DNA of 64,000 nt from Amycolatopsis sp. CA-128772 (GTDB taxonomy: Bacteria; Actinomycetota; Actinomycetes; Mycobacteriales; Pseudonocardiaceae), in assembly GCF_002904295.1 (NCBI RefSeq), contig NZ_PPHG01000025.1, forward strand, positions 298,405-362,404, written 5' to 3'. Position 1 is the stretch's first letter. Each line of letters begins with the position of its first letter. Below, piece after piece: positions 41,183-52,884 of the stretch. The position numbers were made by a program, and so were the translations under genes. The notes under the pieces are model-generated. The model had not been told where the DNA came from, made no database searches, and saw only the letters and a program-made list of their open reading frames with translations.

Positions 41183-41437
41183 TGTGGATGCCGATCCGGC
41201 ACGGCACCGAGCGCGACTGCGCGCCGGGCAGGGCGGGGGCCGGCGGCGCGCCGTCACCGAGCACCTCCCGGATCGCGGCGGCGTGCTCGGGGTTGAGGAG
41301 GAATTCGATCCGCGCCGGATGCGGGCCCGGCCCGAGCACGATGTGAAACGAGACCTCCTGCCCGCTGCGCGGGCACACGGTCAGGAACCCGTCCACGACA
41401 CCGGGGATCGCGGCGGGGCGGGCGTCGGGCAGCTCGG

Positions 41438-41441
<4 letters not shown>
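41172..41441 (-). CDS. Small hypothetical protein at the end of the ETF-LeuA operon
   Basis: An 89-residue cytoplasmic protein, start overlapping the ETF stop (ATGA). GFLTVCPRSGQEVSFHIVLG has a single Cys and a beta-strand-like pattern; ARIEFLLNPEHAAAIREVLGD looks like a strand and a helix, and it ends in Arg-containing strands (SVPCRIGIHIIR). I do not recognise the family. Conserved position as last gene of the operon suggests an accessory role for the flavoprotein or the oxidase upstream. Confidence 0.6.
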
Positions 41442-45809
<4,368 letters not shown>

Positions 45810-45954
45810 GGCTGTACTGCACCTCCGTCGTGAGAAAGGAGCGCCGAATCGGACAGCGCCGGAAATGTGCTGACGGGTCCCCCAGCGGCCGTCCCCGAGT
45901 GTTCCCGGTGTTGTCGAGAATACCCGAGAAGACCGCGCGGAGAACGCGACAGCC

Positions 45955-45984
45955 TTGCGAATCCGGCGCGGCGCACGGCAGAAT
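45955..45984 (+). promoter_or_regulatory. Possible promoter of the first Lrp-type gene
   Basis: TTGCGA (45955-45960) and CAGAAT (45979-45984) are 18 bases apart and end 8 bases before the start codon, so the transcript would be nearly leaderless, which is common in actinomycetes. The match is moderate. Confidence 0.3.
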
Positions 45985-45992
45985 GTTGCGTC

Positions 45993-46472
45993 ATGGACCG
46001 GATCGATCTGGCGATCCTCGCCGAGTTGCAGGGCAATGCGCGTCTGTCCAATGCGGAGCTGGCCGAAAAGGTCGGGCTCACCCAGTCACCCTGCCTGCGG
46101 CGGGTGCGCCAGCTCGAACGCAACGGGACCATCCGCGGTTACCACGCCCGGCTTGACCACGACGCGCTCGGGTGCAGCTTCGAGGTGTTCGTGGACGTCC
46201 TGATGCGCCGGCAGGATCACGCCACGATCGCGGACTTCGAGCGCGAGCTCGCCGCCCGGCCGGAAGTGCTGGAGGCGCACCGGCTCTTCGGCGAACCCGA
46301 CTACCTGCTGCGGGTCGCGGTGGCCGACATCGCCGCGTACGAACGGTTCTTCACCGAAGTGCTCTCGGCGCTGCCGGGGATCGCGAACCTGACCTCGCAC
46401 CTGACGATGAAGAAGGTGAAGATCGACGCCGGGATTTCCCTGCCCGCCTCAGCGAACCCGGGCGTCCGCTGA
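45993..46472 (+). CDS. Lrp/AsnC-family transcriptional regulator
   Basis: A 159-residue Lrp-type regulator. The N-terminal helix-turn-helix is MDRIDLAILAELQGNARLSNAELAEKVGL, then SPCLRRVRQLERNGTIRGYHARLD, followed by a RAM (ACT-like) domain with FVDVLMRRQ, VLEAHRLFGEPDYLLRVAVADI and LTSHLTMKKVK. Lrp proteins sense amino acids. It is divergent from the HDO-leuA-ETF operon and convergent with the nitrilase gene (24-base overlap of ends), so it probably controls the operon in response to the amino acid made there. Confidence 0.92.
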   Translation: MDRIDLAILAELQGNARLSNAELAEKVGLTQSPCLRRVRQLERNGTIRGYHARLDHDALGCSFEVFVDVLMRRQDHATIADFERELAARPEVLEAHRLFGEPDYLLRVAVADIAAYERFFTEVLSALPGIANLTSHLTMKKVKIDAGISLPASANPGVR

Positions 46473-47264
46473 GGACGGTGGGCCCCACGGCTGGGCCGCG
46501 CGGTAGGCGCGCAGGGCGGCGAGCGGGATCTCCGCCACCGGTGTCTGCGGTGTCCCGTCCGCCAGCAGCACGGTGTGGTCACGGGATGTGCCGCGCTCGT
46601 CGAACGCGATACCGTCGCAGACGATCGAGCGGCCGTGGCCCGGGTAGTTGGCCACGGCCACGGCCAGTTTGTTTTCGAACGCCCGGGTTCTCACCTGCCA
46701 CAGCCGGTTTTCGCACAGCGGACCGGCGTTGGGCACCAGAACCAGCTCGGCGCCGGCCAGGGCGAGGGTGCCGGCCGCGTCCGGGAAGACGCGGTCGTAG
46801 CACACCAGCAGGCCGACGCGGACCGTGCGCCCGCCGGGCAGCGCGAGGTCGGCGACCGGAAACCCGTCCCCCGCCGAGAGAACCGACTCGCCCGCGAACG
46901 CGGCGAGGTGGACCTTCGCGTACCGCAGGACGACCTCGCCGGAGGAGCCGACGAGCGCGGCGGCGTTGCGCAGGCCGTCCGCGGCGACCTCCAGGTAGGT
47001 CGCCACGATCGCGAGCCCGGTTTCCGCGGCGGTGCGCGCGGTGTCCGCCAGGTACCGGTCCTGCGCCGCCGCGGCCCAGTCGCGGAACGCCGGGGAAGCG
47101 GCCTCACGGGCGTCCGGGAGCCGGTAGCCGAGGTTCCACATCTCCGGGAACACGACGATCTCGGCACCGCGCTCGGCCGCCTGCCGGGCGTACCGCCGGG
47201 CGAGCACGATGTTGTCCGGAACCATCCGCCCGCGGGCGGCTCGCTGCACCAGGGCCACCTTCAC
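46449..47264 (-). CDS. Nitrilase-superfamily carbon-nitrogen hydrolase
   Basis: A 271-residue hydrolase with the complete Glu-Lys-Cys triad: Glu in VVFPEMWNLGY, Lys in VLRYAKVHLA and Cys in LLVCYDRVFPD. ELVLVPNAGPLCENRLWQVRTRAFENKLAVAVANY is the second conserved region. The length and motifs fit amidase/N-carbamoylase branches better than true nitrilases. A GTG start overlaps the exporter stop (GTGA). It ends the peptide-E1-exporter operon and may trim an amide from the product, act in immunity, or process a nitrile if the cluster makes one. Confidence 0.88.
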   Translation of the reverse strand: MKVALVQRAARGRMVPDNIVLARRYARQAAERGAEIVVFPEMWNLGYRLPDAREAASPAFRDWAAAAQDRYLADTARTAAETGLAIVATYLEVAADGLRNAAALVGSSGEVVLRYAKVHLAAFAGESVLSAGDGFPVADLALPGGRTVRVGLLVCYDRVFPDAAGTLALAGAELVLVPNAGPLCENRLWQVRTRAFENKLAVAVANYPGHGRSIVCDGIAFDERGTSRDHTVLLADGTPQTPVAEIPLAALRAYRAAQPWGPPSSADARVR

Positions 47265-48559
47265 GACAGCACCCCGGCCATCCGCCGCGGGTCGGCGGCC
47301 CGGCGGAGAACCACCGCGTTCGCGACCGACTCCGCGAGCAACCCGGCGACCAGCGCGAGACAGGCGTTGGCGACCCCGGGCAGGGGCCCACCGGCGAGCA
47401 CCGCGGCCACCCCGGCGAGCGCCACGGCGTGCGCGGCGACGCCGGAGAGCAGCCCGGCGGACCGTCCCTGCGCGATGATGAAGCCCCGTGATCCGGTGCG
47501 CAGCACCCACAGCACCGGGACCGCGATCGCCAGCGGCGCCCAGTGCAGGCCCAGCGTGGTCGCGTCCGCCGGGGTGCCGAGCAGGCCGCCGAGGTAGGCC
47601 CGGCCGAGCGGGCTGAGCACCACCACGGCGTACAGTGCCGCGAAACCGAGGGCCAGCACCAGGGTCAGCCGGTTCGCGTCGCGCGGGCGCCCGCCGCGGC
47701 GCAAGTGGCCGGCGACCACCGATTCCAGATCACTGGTCGGCGCGGTGAACAACGCGAGCAGGCCGTAGAGCCCCGGCCAGACGATCAACGACGGCTCGGC
47801 CAGCGCCGAGCGCGCCACCGCCATCGTCGTGATCAGCTGCGGGGCCATGTTGAGCGCGCGCGTGCTCGTCAGCGCCGCGTGCCGGCGCACCAGCGTGCCG
47901 ACGCCGGCCACCGGCGCGACCGCCGGCTGCCGCAGCCGGGCGACGGCGACGCCGAGGATCGCCGTTTCGGTGGCGGCACCCAGGGTCAGCGCGATGCCGC
48001 CGACGGCCGCGCCGGCGCCCGGCAGCACCAGGACGAGCGCCCAGGAGGCGCAGCCGGACAGCACCAGGCGGCCCGAGGTGCCGACCGAGATCCCCGCCGT
48101 GCGCCGGGCCGCGATCAGCCGGCCGTGGAGGTACCGCCGCACGGCCACCGCGACCGACGCGGGCGCGAGGGCGAGCAGGCAGCCGCGCACCTGCGCGCCG
48201 ATCTCGGCCGGCAGGTTCGTCGCCGCCCGCACCAGCGCGAACAGCGCGGGCACGGCGGCCAGCAGCGCCAGGACCAACGCGGTGAGGAAGCCGACGGCGA
48301 GCACGTAGCCGAAGGTGCGGCGGTTCGGCTGGTTCCCGGCGTCGCTCACGACCAGCGGGGTGAGGGCCAGCGCGGGTGAGTTGACCACGACCAGCACGGC
48401 CAGTGAGACACCGAACGCGGCCAGTCCCGCCGCGCCTCCGTCTCCACGGGCGACGGCGGCCGCAGCGACCGGGATCTCCAGGACCAGCATGGACGAGCCG
48501 AGCGCCGTCGGCAGCCAGATCCGGGCCGGCCCGCGCCGGCCGAAGTCCTCAGCGGCCAT
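47261..48559 (-). CDS. MOP-superfamily flippase-like exporter
   Basis: A 432-residue membrane protein with about twelve helices (TALGSSMLVLEIPVAAAAVAR, FGYVLAVGFLTALVLALLAAV, LVLSGCASWALVLVLPGAGAA and others). An Arg-rich loop (AVRRYLHGRLIAARR) is typical of MATE/polysaccharide-flippase proteins. The start overlaps the end of the E1-like gene by 11 bases. In microcin C-type clusters the E1-like gene is followed by an exporter, and this protein would take that place although it is not an MFS protein. Substrate unknown. Confidence 0.75.
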   Translation of the reverse strand: MAAEDFGRRGPARIWLPTALGSSMLVLEIPVAAAAVARGDGGAAGLAAFGVSLAVLVVVNSPALALTPLVVSDAGNQPNRRTFGYVLAVGFLTALVLALLAAVPALFALVRAATNLPAEIGAQVRGCLLALAPASVAVAVRRYLHGRLIAARRTAGISVGTSGRLVLSGCASWALVLVLPGAGAAVGGIALTLGAATETAILGVAVARLRQPAVAPVAGVGTLVRRHAALTSTRALNMAPQLITTMAVARSALAEPSLIVWPGLYGLLALFTAPTSDLESVVAGHLRRGGRPRDANRLTLVLALGFAALYAVVVLSPLGRAYLGGLLGTPADATTLGLHWAPLAIAVPVLWVLRTGSRGFIIAQGRSAGLLSGVAAHAVALAGVAAVLAGGPLPGVANACLALVAGLLAESVANAVVLRRAADPRRMAGVLS

Positions 48560-49577
48560 AGGTGGCGCACGCGCAACCGGGCCTGCTGGTGTAGTCGTCG
48601 AAGGTGAACGTCAGCCGTCCTGTGTCGACGTAGAGACTGCGTCCGGCCGTGGCCGCCGCCTTCGCGCCGGAGATTTCGCCGATCACCTCGTTGACCGCGA
48701 TGCCCGCGAGCATGGCCACCGTCGCACCGGTCAGGCAGGCGGTCTCTTCGGCCCGCAGGATGTCCAGGCCGTGGATCCCGACGCAATCCCAGCACGGGGT
48801 GCGCCCCGGGATCATCGTGGGCCCCACGCGGGCACCGCGGTCGGTGGCGCCGATCGACGTCAGCGGAACGCCGGTGGCCATGCTGGCCTCGCTGGACCAG
48901 CGGGCGGCGTGCTCGCGCGGGCGGTCGAAGGCGTGGATGAAGAAGTCCGCGCCGTCGACCAGCTCGGCGAGGTCGTCCGCCGAGGCGACCGTGCGCTGGT
49001 GCGGGGTGAACTCGAGCCGGGAGTTCTGCCGCGCGAGGCGGCGGCGCAGCACCTCGACCTTGCGCACGCCGACGTCCTCTTCGTCGAGCGTGGCGTGCGT
49101 CGGGAGGTTGTCGAGGGCGAAGGTGTCGAAATCGACGGATTCGAGCTTGCCGATCCCGGCCGCGGCGAGCAGCCGCACCAGCGTCGTCCCGCCCGCCCCG
49201 GCACCGACCACCACGACCCGGGCGTCGGCCAGCCGCTGCTGGCCCTCGAAGCCGGTCCAGTCTTCGCGGTCGAAGAGCCGGAGGTAGTTGATCTGCCGGC
49301 TCCACCGTTCGGCGATCTCCGGCGCCAGGCCGGGTTCCGCCGCCGCGTCCTCCAGCGCGCCCGCCGCGTCCAGCGCGGCCAGCCACTTGTCCGATTCGGG
49401 GTAGCGGGCCGCCAGCTGCGCGCTGGTGGCGCTGCCGTCGAGACCCACCACGAACTCGACGATTTCGTCGGTGGGGTCCGTAACGCGAATCTTGTCCGGG
49501 CCGAGGCCGAGGAACAGGTGCGGCTCCCCCTCTCGACGGTAGACCCGGAGGAAGGGTTTGACTCGCGGGTTTCGCAC
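48549..49577 (-). CDS. E1/ThiF-like adenylating enzyme with PqqD-like N-terminal domain (MccB/PaaA type)
   Basis: A 342-residue protein starting at GTG 49577, 7 bases after AAAGGA. Residues 1-80 form a PqqD-like RiPP-recognition domain (RVTDPTDEIVEFVVGLDGSA, then a helix ending DAAGALED). From 118 it is an E1/ThiF adenylation domain: nucleotide loop GAGAGG (125-130), DFDTFALDNLPTH, GVRKVEVLRRRL and HAFDRP. C262-x-x-C265 and C335-x-C337 are the zinc-binding pairs seen in MccB. There is no YcaO partner, so it is not an azole cyclodehydratase. MccB attaches a nucleotide to a peptide end and PaaA rearranges a Glu-Glu core; both act on very short peptides, and a 20-codon frame lies just upstream. 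Confidence 0.82.
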   Translation of the reverse strand: MRNPRVKPFLRVYRREGEPHLFLGLGPDKIRVTDPTDEIVEFVVGLDGSATSAQLAARYPESDKWLAALDAAGALEDAAAEPGLAPEIAERWSRQINYLRLFDREDWTGFEGQQRLADARVVVVGAGAGGTTLVRLLAAAGIGKLESVDFDTFALDNLPTHATLDEEDVGVRKVEVLRRRLARQNSRLEFTPHQRTVASADDLAELVDGADFFIHAFDRPREHAARWSSEASMATGVPLTSIGATDRGARVGPTMIPGRTPCWDCVGIHGLDILRAEETACLTGATVAMLAGIAVNEVIGEISGAKAAATAGRSLYVDTGRLTFTFDDYTSRPGCACATYGR

Positions 49578-49629
49578 GCTGATTCCTTTCGACGTCCCCG
49601 TTCCTGGATACGCTTTCCGGCCCCGCCGA

Positions 49630-49659
49630 CCCGGTGCACGACGCGAACCGCGCACCGGG
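49630..49659 (-). terminator. Hairpin between the peptide gene and the E1-like gene
   Basis: CCCGGTGC (49630-49637) pairs perfectly with GCACCGGG (49652-49659) around a 14-base loop. On the minus strand it begins 15 bases after the peptide stop codon. A partial terminator here would make much more peptide than enzyme message, the usual layout of short-peptide RiPP operons including that of microcin C. Confidence 0.6.
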
Positions 49660-49674
49660 CCGGGTCTTGGCGGA

Positions 49675-49737
49675 TCAGATCTGGTTGGCGTGCCACTCCT
49701 TGACGAGGCCCTCTTCCTCGATGCGCTCGACGGTCAT
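49675..49737 (-). CDS. Putative 20-residue RiPP precursor peptide
   Basis: A complete frame of 20 codons plus TGA encodes MTVERIEEEGLVKEWHANQI. An unusually strong Shine-Dalgarno sequence (GGAGGGGGG) lies upstream of its ATG. It is 98 bases before the E1-like gene on the same strand with a hairpin between them, exactly where MccA- or PaaP-type precursors sit. Features of note are the Glu triplet at residues 7-9 (PaaA acts on adjacent Glu residues), a single Trp-His pair and Ala-Asn at residues 17-18, two residues from the end. MccB substrates end in Asn, which this would only do after loss of the last two residues. It is not a fragment of a longer frame that I recognise. Expression and modification are inference. 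Confidence 0.6.
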   Translation of the reverse strand: MTVERIEEEGLVKEWHANQI

Positions 49738-49766
49738 GTCAGTCCACCCCCCTCCATGCCTGTTTC

Positions 49767-49782
49767 CCGTTTCCTGAAACGG
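49767..49782. promoter_or_regulatory. Perfect inverted repeat upstream of the peptide gene
   Basis: CCGTTTC-ct-GAAACGG lies 30 bases before the peptide start in the 341-base region shared with the second Lrp gene. It could be an operator or a leader hairpin. A weaker pair, AGCGTT (49865-49870) and AACGCT (49884-49889), lies closer to the Lrp gene. Nothing else in 49738-50078 looks like a gene. Confidence 0.45.
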
Positions 49783-50078
49783 AATCCGCCCGCAGCACCC
49801 CACGCTGGGCGGGCGGCGGCACGCCGGCTCCCGTCCGCGGTCCGGCAAAAGATCGCTGTGCCAAAGCGTTCTGCGACGACGCAAACGCTCGCTGCCCGGC
49901 TGCGACCTATGGTTTCATGGGGAAGCAGGAGAGTCCATGCGCGCCAACCAACTCACGTCATTCGTTCGGCGGGAGCCGTCCCGGCGAGCCGATCGCGAAA
50001 CGTCCGGTGTGCGCGTGGCCGCTGGGGACGGGGCAACGGGTGGTGCCGGCGTCGAAGCTGTACAGGGGGGATCGGAAA

Positions 50079-50630
50079 GTGTACGACCAACTGGATCTCG
50101 CGTTGCTGCGGGAACTACAGCGCAACGCCCGGCAGACCAACCGCGAACTGGCGAAGGCGACGCACGTCGTGCCGTCGACCTCCCTGCAGCGCGTGCGCGC
50201 GCTGCTCGACCGCGGCGTGCTCACCGGCTTCCACGCCGCGGTGGACCTGCGGACCATCGGCCGCGGCGTCCAGGCGCTCGTGTTCGTCAAGATCCGCCCG
50301 CCTTCGCGCCGCGTGATCGACCAGTTCCGGGCGTGGATCATGGAACTGCCCGAGGTGCTGGGGGTGTTCGTCACCTCCGGCGACCACGACTTCGTCATCC
50401 ACATCGCGGTCGGCGACACCGGCGACCTCTACGGCTTCGTCCTCGATCACCTGACCCAGCGCCCGGAGATCGCCGACGTCTACACGAGTGTCGTCTTCGA
50501 GCACGCGCGGGCCACCGTGGTCGAGCCGGCGTGCGAGCGGGGGCCGGTGACCGGGAAACCGCGGCCGGCTTCGACTGCCGGGAACGGGCACGCTCGCGCG
50601 AGCGAGCCGCGCTGGGGCAGCCGGCCGTGA
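50079..50630 (+). CDS. Second Lrp/AsnC-family regulator
   Basis: A 183-residue Lrp-type protein starting at GTG 50079, shortly after GGGGGGATCGG; longer upstream starts add only low-complexity sequence. The helix-turn-helix (LDLALLRELQRNARQTNRELAKAT, VVPSTSLQRVRALLDRGVL) is followed by a RAM domain (ALVFVKIRPPSR, LPEVLGVFVTSGDHDFVIHIAVGDT). A 30-residue disordered tail (VTGKPRPASTAG onward) is unusual. It is divergent from the peptide-E1 operon and immediately upstream of a LuxR-type gene and a permease, so it probably responds to an amino acid linked to the product. Confidence 0.9.
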   Translation: MYDQLDLALLRELQRNARQTNRELAKATHVVPSTSLQRVRALLDRGVLTGFHAAVDLRTIGRGVQALVFVKIRPPSRRVIDQFRAWIMELPEVLGVFVTSGDHDFVIHIAVGDTGDLYGFVLDHLTQRPEIADVYTSVVFEHARATVVEPACERGPVTGKPRPASTAGNGHARASEPRWGSRP

Positions 50631-50679
50631 AACTTCACCGGCCGGAACGGCGGACCGGGAGCGCGTGGGGAGAGGACAA

Positions 50680-51357
50680 GTGGGGGTTGTCACGGATCGT
50701 GGGCCGGCGCCGCCGTTGCCCACCGGGACCAGGGTGCTCATCGTCGAAGAGCAGGAGGTGATCCGGCGCGGCCTGCTCGCCATCACCGACGCGATCCCGG
50801 GCGTCCGCGCCGTGGCCGTGGCCGAGGTCGGCGCGGGCGACGTCGAAACCGACGTCACGCTGATCTCCACCGCGACCCTGATGAACGCGGAACAGGCCGG
50901 GGTGTCGCTGGACCGGCTGCGGCCGGTGATCGTCATCGCCTCGGCGGCGCAACCGGGCTCGCTCGAAGTCGCGACCAGCAGGCGCGCCAACGGGTACCTG
51001 CTCCAGCGCGACCTCACGGCCGGGTCGGTGCGGGACGCGCTGGCGCAGGTGCTGCACGGGCGGCTGGTGATCCCCGAGCCGATCGCGGCGTACCTGCTCG
51101 ACCGCGCGCGCGGCCACGGCGTCGTCCCGCCGCCGCGCCTGGAGCACCTCAGCGCACGGGAAACCGAAGTCCTCAACATGCTTGTGACGGGCGCCAGCAA
51201 CAAGGAGATCGCCCACCGGCTCGGAATATCGATCCACGGCGTGAAACGCCACGTTTCGACGCTGTTGAATCAGTTCCACTCCCCCAACCGGGTCCATCTG
51301 GTCTCGCATATCCTGCGATCCGGTGTGATATCTTCGCCTGACCCGGGGGCACGATGA
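50680..51357 (+). CDS. NarL/LuxR-type regulator with a receiver domain lacking the phospho-acceptor
   Basis: A 225-residue protein with a receiver-like domain and a LuxR helix-turn-helix (LSARETEVLNMLVTGASNKEIAHRLGISIHGVKRHVSTLLNQF). The receiver starts TRVLIVEEQEVIRRGLL, so the usual acidic pair is Glu-Glu-Gln. The position of the phosphorylated Asp (normally V-L-L-D) reads TLISTAT, with no Asp. It should therefore be controlled by ligand or protein binding rather than a kinase, like several antibiotic-cluster activators. GTG 50680 follows AGAGGA closely; GTG 50665 is an alternative start. Confidence 0.85.
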   Translation: MGVVTDRGPAPPLPTGTRVLIVEEQEVIRRGLLAITDAIPGVRAVAVAEVGAGDVETDVTLISTATLMNAEQAGVSLDRLRPVIVIASAAQPGSLEVATSRRANGYLLQRDLTAGSVRDALAQVLHGRLVIPEPIAAYLLDRARGHGVVPPPRLEHLSARETEVLNMLVTGASNKEIAHRLGISIHGVKRHVSTLLNQFHSPNRVHLVSHILRSGVISSPDPGAR

Positions 51358-51394
51358 GACTCGCTTCCGTGAATCGCCGAGGGGGCTGGGGGAA

Positions 51395-52702
51395 ATGGGC
51401 GCTGCCGTCGCCGAACGGCGCAAGATCGGCATGCGCGAAGCCACCGCGATCGGGGTCGGAGGTGTCGTCGGCGCCGGCATCTTCGTCCTGAGCGGCACGG
51501 CGAGCGCGCTCGCCGGCCCCGCCGTGATCGTGGCGTTCGTGCTGGCTTTCCTGTCGTCACTCAGCCTCGCGATGTGCTTCGCGGAGCTCAGTTCCCTGCA
51601 CGGAGAGTCCGGCGGCCAGTACGCCTACGCGAAACGGCACCTGCCGGGCTGGGTGGCGACGGTCGTCGGCTGGGCCAACGTCGGCGCGTGGACGTCCGGC
51701 GCCGCGTTCGTCGGCACCGGCTTCGGCGAGCACCTGCACCTGCTCGTCCCGGCGATCCCGGCGACCGCGGGTGCCGTCGTGCTGACCGCGGTGATCGTGG
51801 TGCTGAACCTCTTCGGGCTGAAGCTGTCCGGCCGCGTGCAGTTCCTGATCATGCTGGTGGAGGTGCTCTTCCTCAGCGTGTTCATCGTCATCGGCGGCAG
51901 CAACGTGCAGGCGCGCCACTTCACGCCGTTCGTCACGCACGGCTGGTACGGCATCCTCGCCGCGGCCGTCGTCGGGTTCATCGCCCTGCTGGGGTGGGAC
52001 GCCGTGGTCGTGGCGGCCGAGGAGATCGACCGGCCGCAGCGCACCATCCCGCGGGCCATCTTCGCCAGCCTGGCCATCGTCTTCGTGCTGTATCTGGGCC
52101 TGCTGGTGGTGATCAACGGCGTCCTGCCGTCCGAGCAGCTCCGCGGTACGGCGACCCCGGTGGCCGACGCCGCGGCGGTGCTCCTGGGCCCCGCCGGCAT
52201 CACCGCGGTCAACGTCATCATCGTGGTGGCCCTGACGGCGACGGTGAACGCGTTCGTGATCGTCATCTCGCGGGCGGCGTTCGTCCTGGCCAGGGACGAC
52301 CGCATGCCCCGGGTGGTGGCGCGCCGCAACGCGCGCGGAGTCCCCTGGGTGGCCATCCTGCTCGCCGGAGCCAGCCAGATCTGCCTCACGGTGTTCGCCG
52401 ACCTGGAGTTCGCGGTGGCGGCCACGGGCTTCCTGTACATGATCACCTCGGTCGGCGCGGTACTGGCGTTGTTCGCCGCCCGCCGCCGCGGCGCCGAAGC
52501 GGCGTTCCGGACCCCGCTGTACCCGGTGACACCGGCGGTCGCCCTGGTGTTGTGCTCGCTGTTCGTGATCGGCACCGGGGTGACCGGCGTCGTCGCCGGC
52601 ACGGCGTGGCTGGTGGTGGGCTTGTTGAGCACCGCCCTCCTCGGACGCCGGTACCGCCGGACCGACACCCCGGCGCCGTTGGACGCCCCGCCCCGCACCT
52701 GA
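51395..52702 (+). CDS. APC-family amino acid permease
   Basis: A 435-residue, twelve-helix transporter. KIGMREATAIGVGGVVGAGIFVLSG is the TM1 signature with the unwound G-x-G-x-G segment of APC amino-acid permeases, and LLGWDAVVVAAEEIDRPQRTIPRAI is the TM6-7 loop. ELSSLHGESGGQYAYAKRHLPGW is typical of the cationic/neutral amino-acid group. It follows the LuxR-type gene by 37 bases and may import the precursor or export the non-protein amino acid made by the cluster. Confidence 0.87.
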   Translation: MGAAVAERRKIGMREATAIGVGGVVGAGIFVLSGTASALAGPAVIVAFVLAFLSSLSLAMCFAELSSLHGESGGQYAYAKRHLPGWVATVVGWANVGAWTSGAAFVGTGFGEHLHLLVPAIPATAGAVVLTAVIVVLNLFGLKLSGRVQFLIMLVEVLFLSVFIVIGGSNVQARHFTPFVTHGWYGILAAAVVGFIALLGWDAVVVAAEEIDRPQRTIPRAIFASLAIVFVLYLGLLVVINGVLPSEQLRGTATPVADAAAVLLGPAGITAVNVIIVVALTATVNAFVIVISRAAFVLARDDRMPRVVARRNARGVPWVAILLAGASQICLTVFADLEFAVAATGFLYMITSVGAVLALFAARRRGAEAAFRTPLYPVTPAVALVLCSLFVIGTGVTGVVAGTAWLVVGLLSTALLGRRYRRTDTPAPLDAPPRT

Positions 52703-52884
52703 CCGCGGCTCGGCCCCGACGACGATCGGCCCTCCGAACTCCGTGAGGTCGCTGAGGTTCACCACGACCGAACGGTCGAGCCGGTGGAGGGCAGCTCGCC
52801 GGAGCGCCTTGGCTTGCCGGCGCAATGGCGAGCGACGACGCGGCCTTGTCGGCTCGTATCCGACGGCGGAAACGACGCGCCGGC
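52703..52884. other. Unassigned 182-base gap
   Basis: The minus strand contains a protein-like run (LDRSVVVNLSDLTEFGGP IVVGAEPRS) reminiscent of a STAS-type strand-helix unit, but with no start or ribosome-binding site and no continuation. It may be the remnant of a lost gene; I see no functional element. Confidence 0.3.

Noticed and set aside
48549..49577. Reading the E1-like gene as a thiazole/oxazole cyclodehydratase component or a thiamine/molybdopterin ThiF/MoeB
   Set aside because: There is no YcaO partner or ThiS/MoaD-like Gly-Gly protein nearby, and the PqqD-like N-terminus with an adjacent short peptide fits peptide-modifying E1 enzymes better.
50079..50630. Extending the second Lrp regulator to ATG 49917
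   Set aside because: The extra 54 residues are low-complexity, there is no good ribosome-binding site, and family members begin at the helix-turn-helix.
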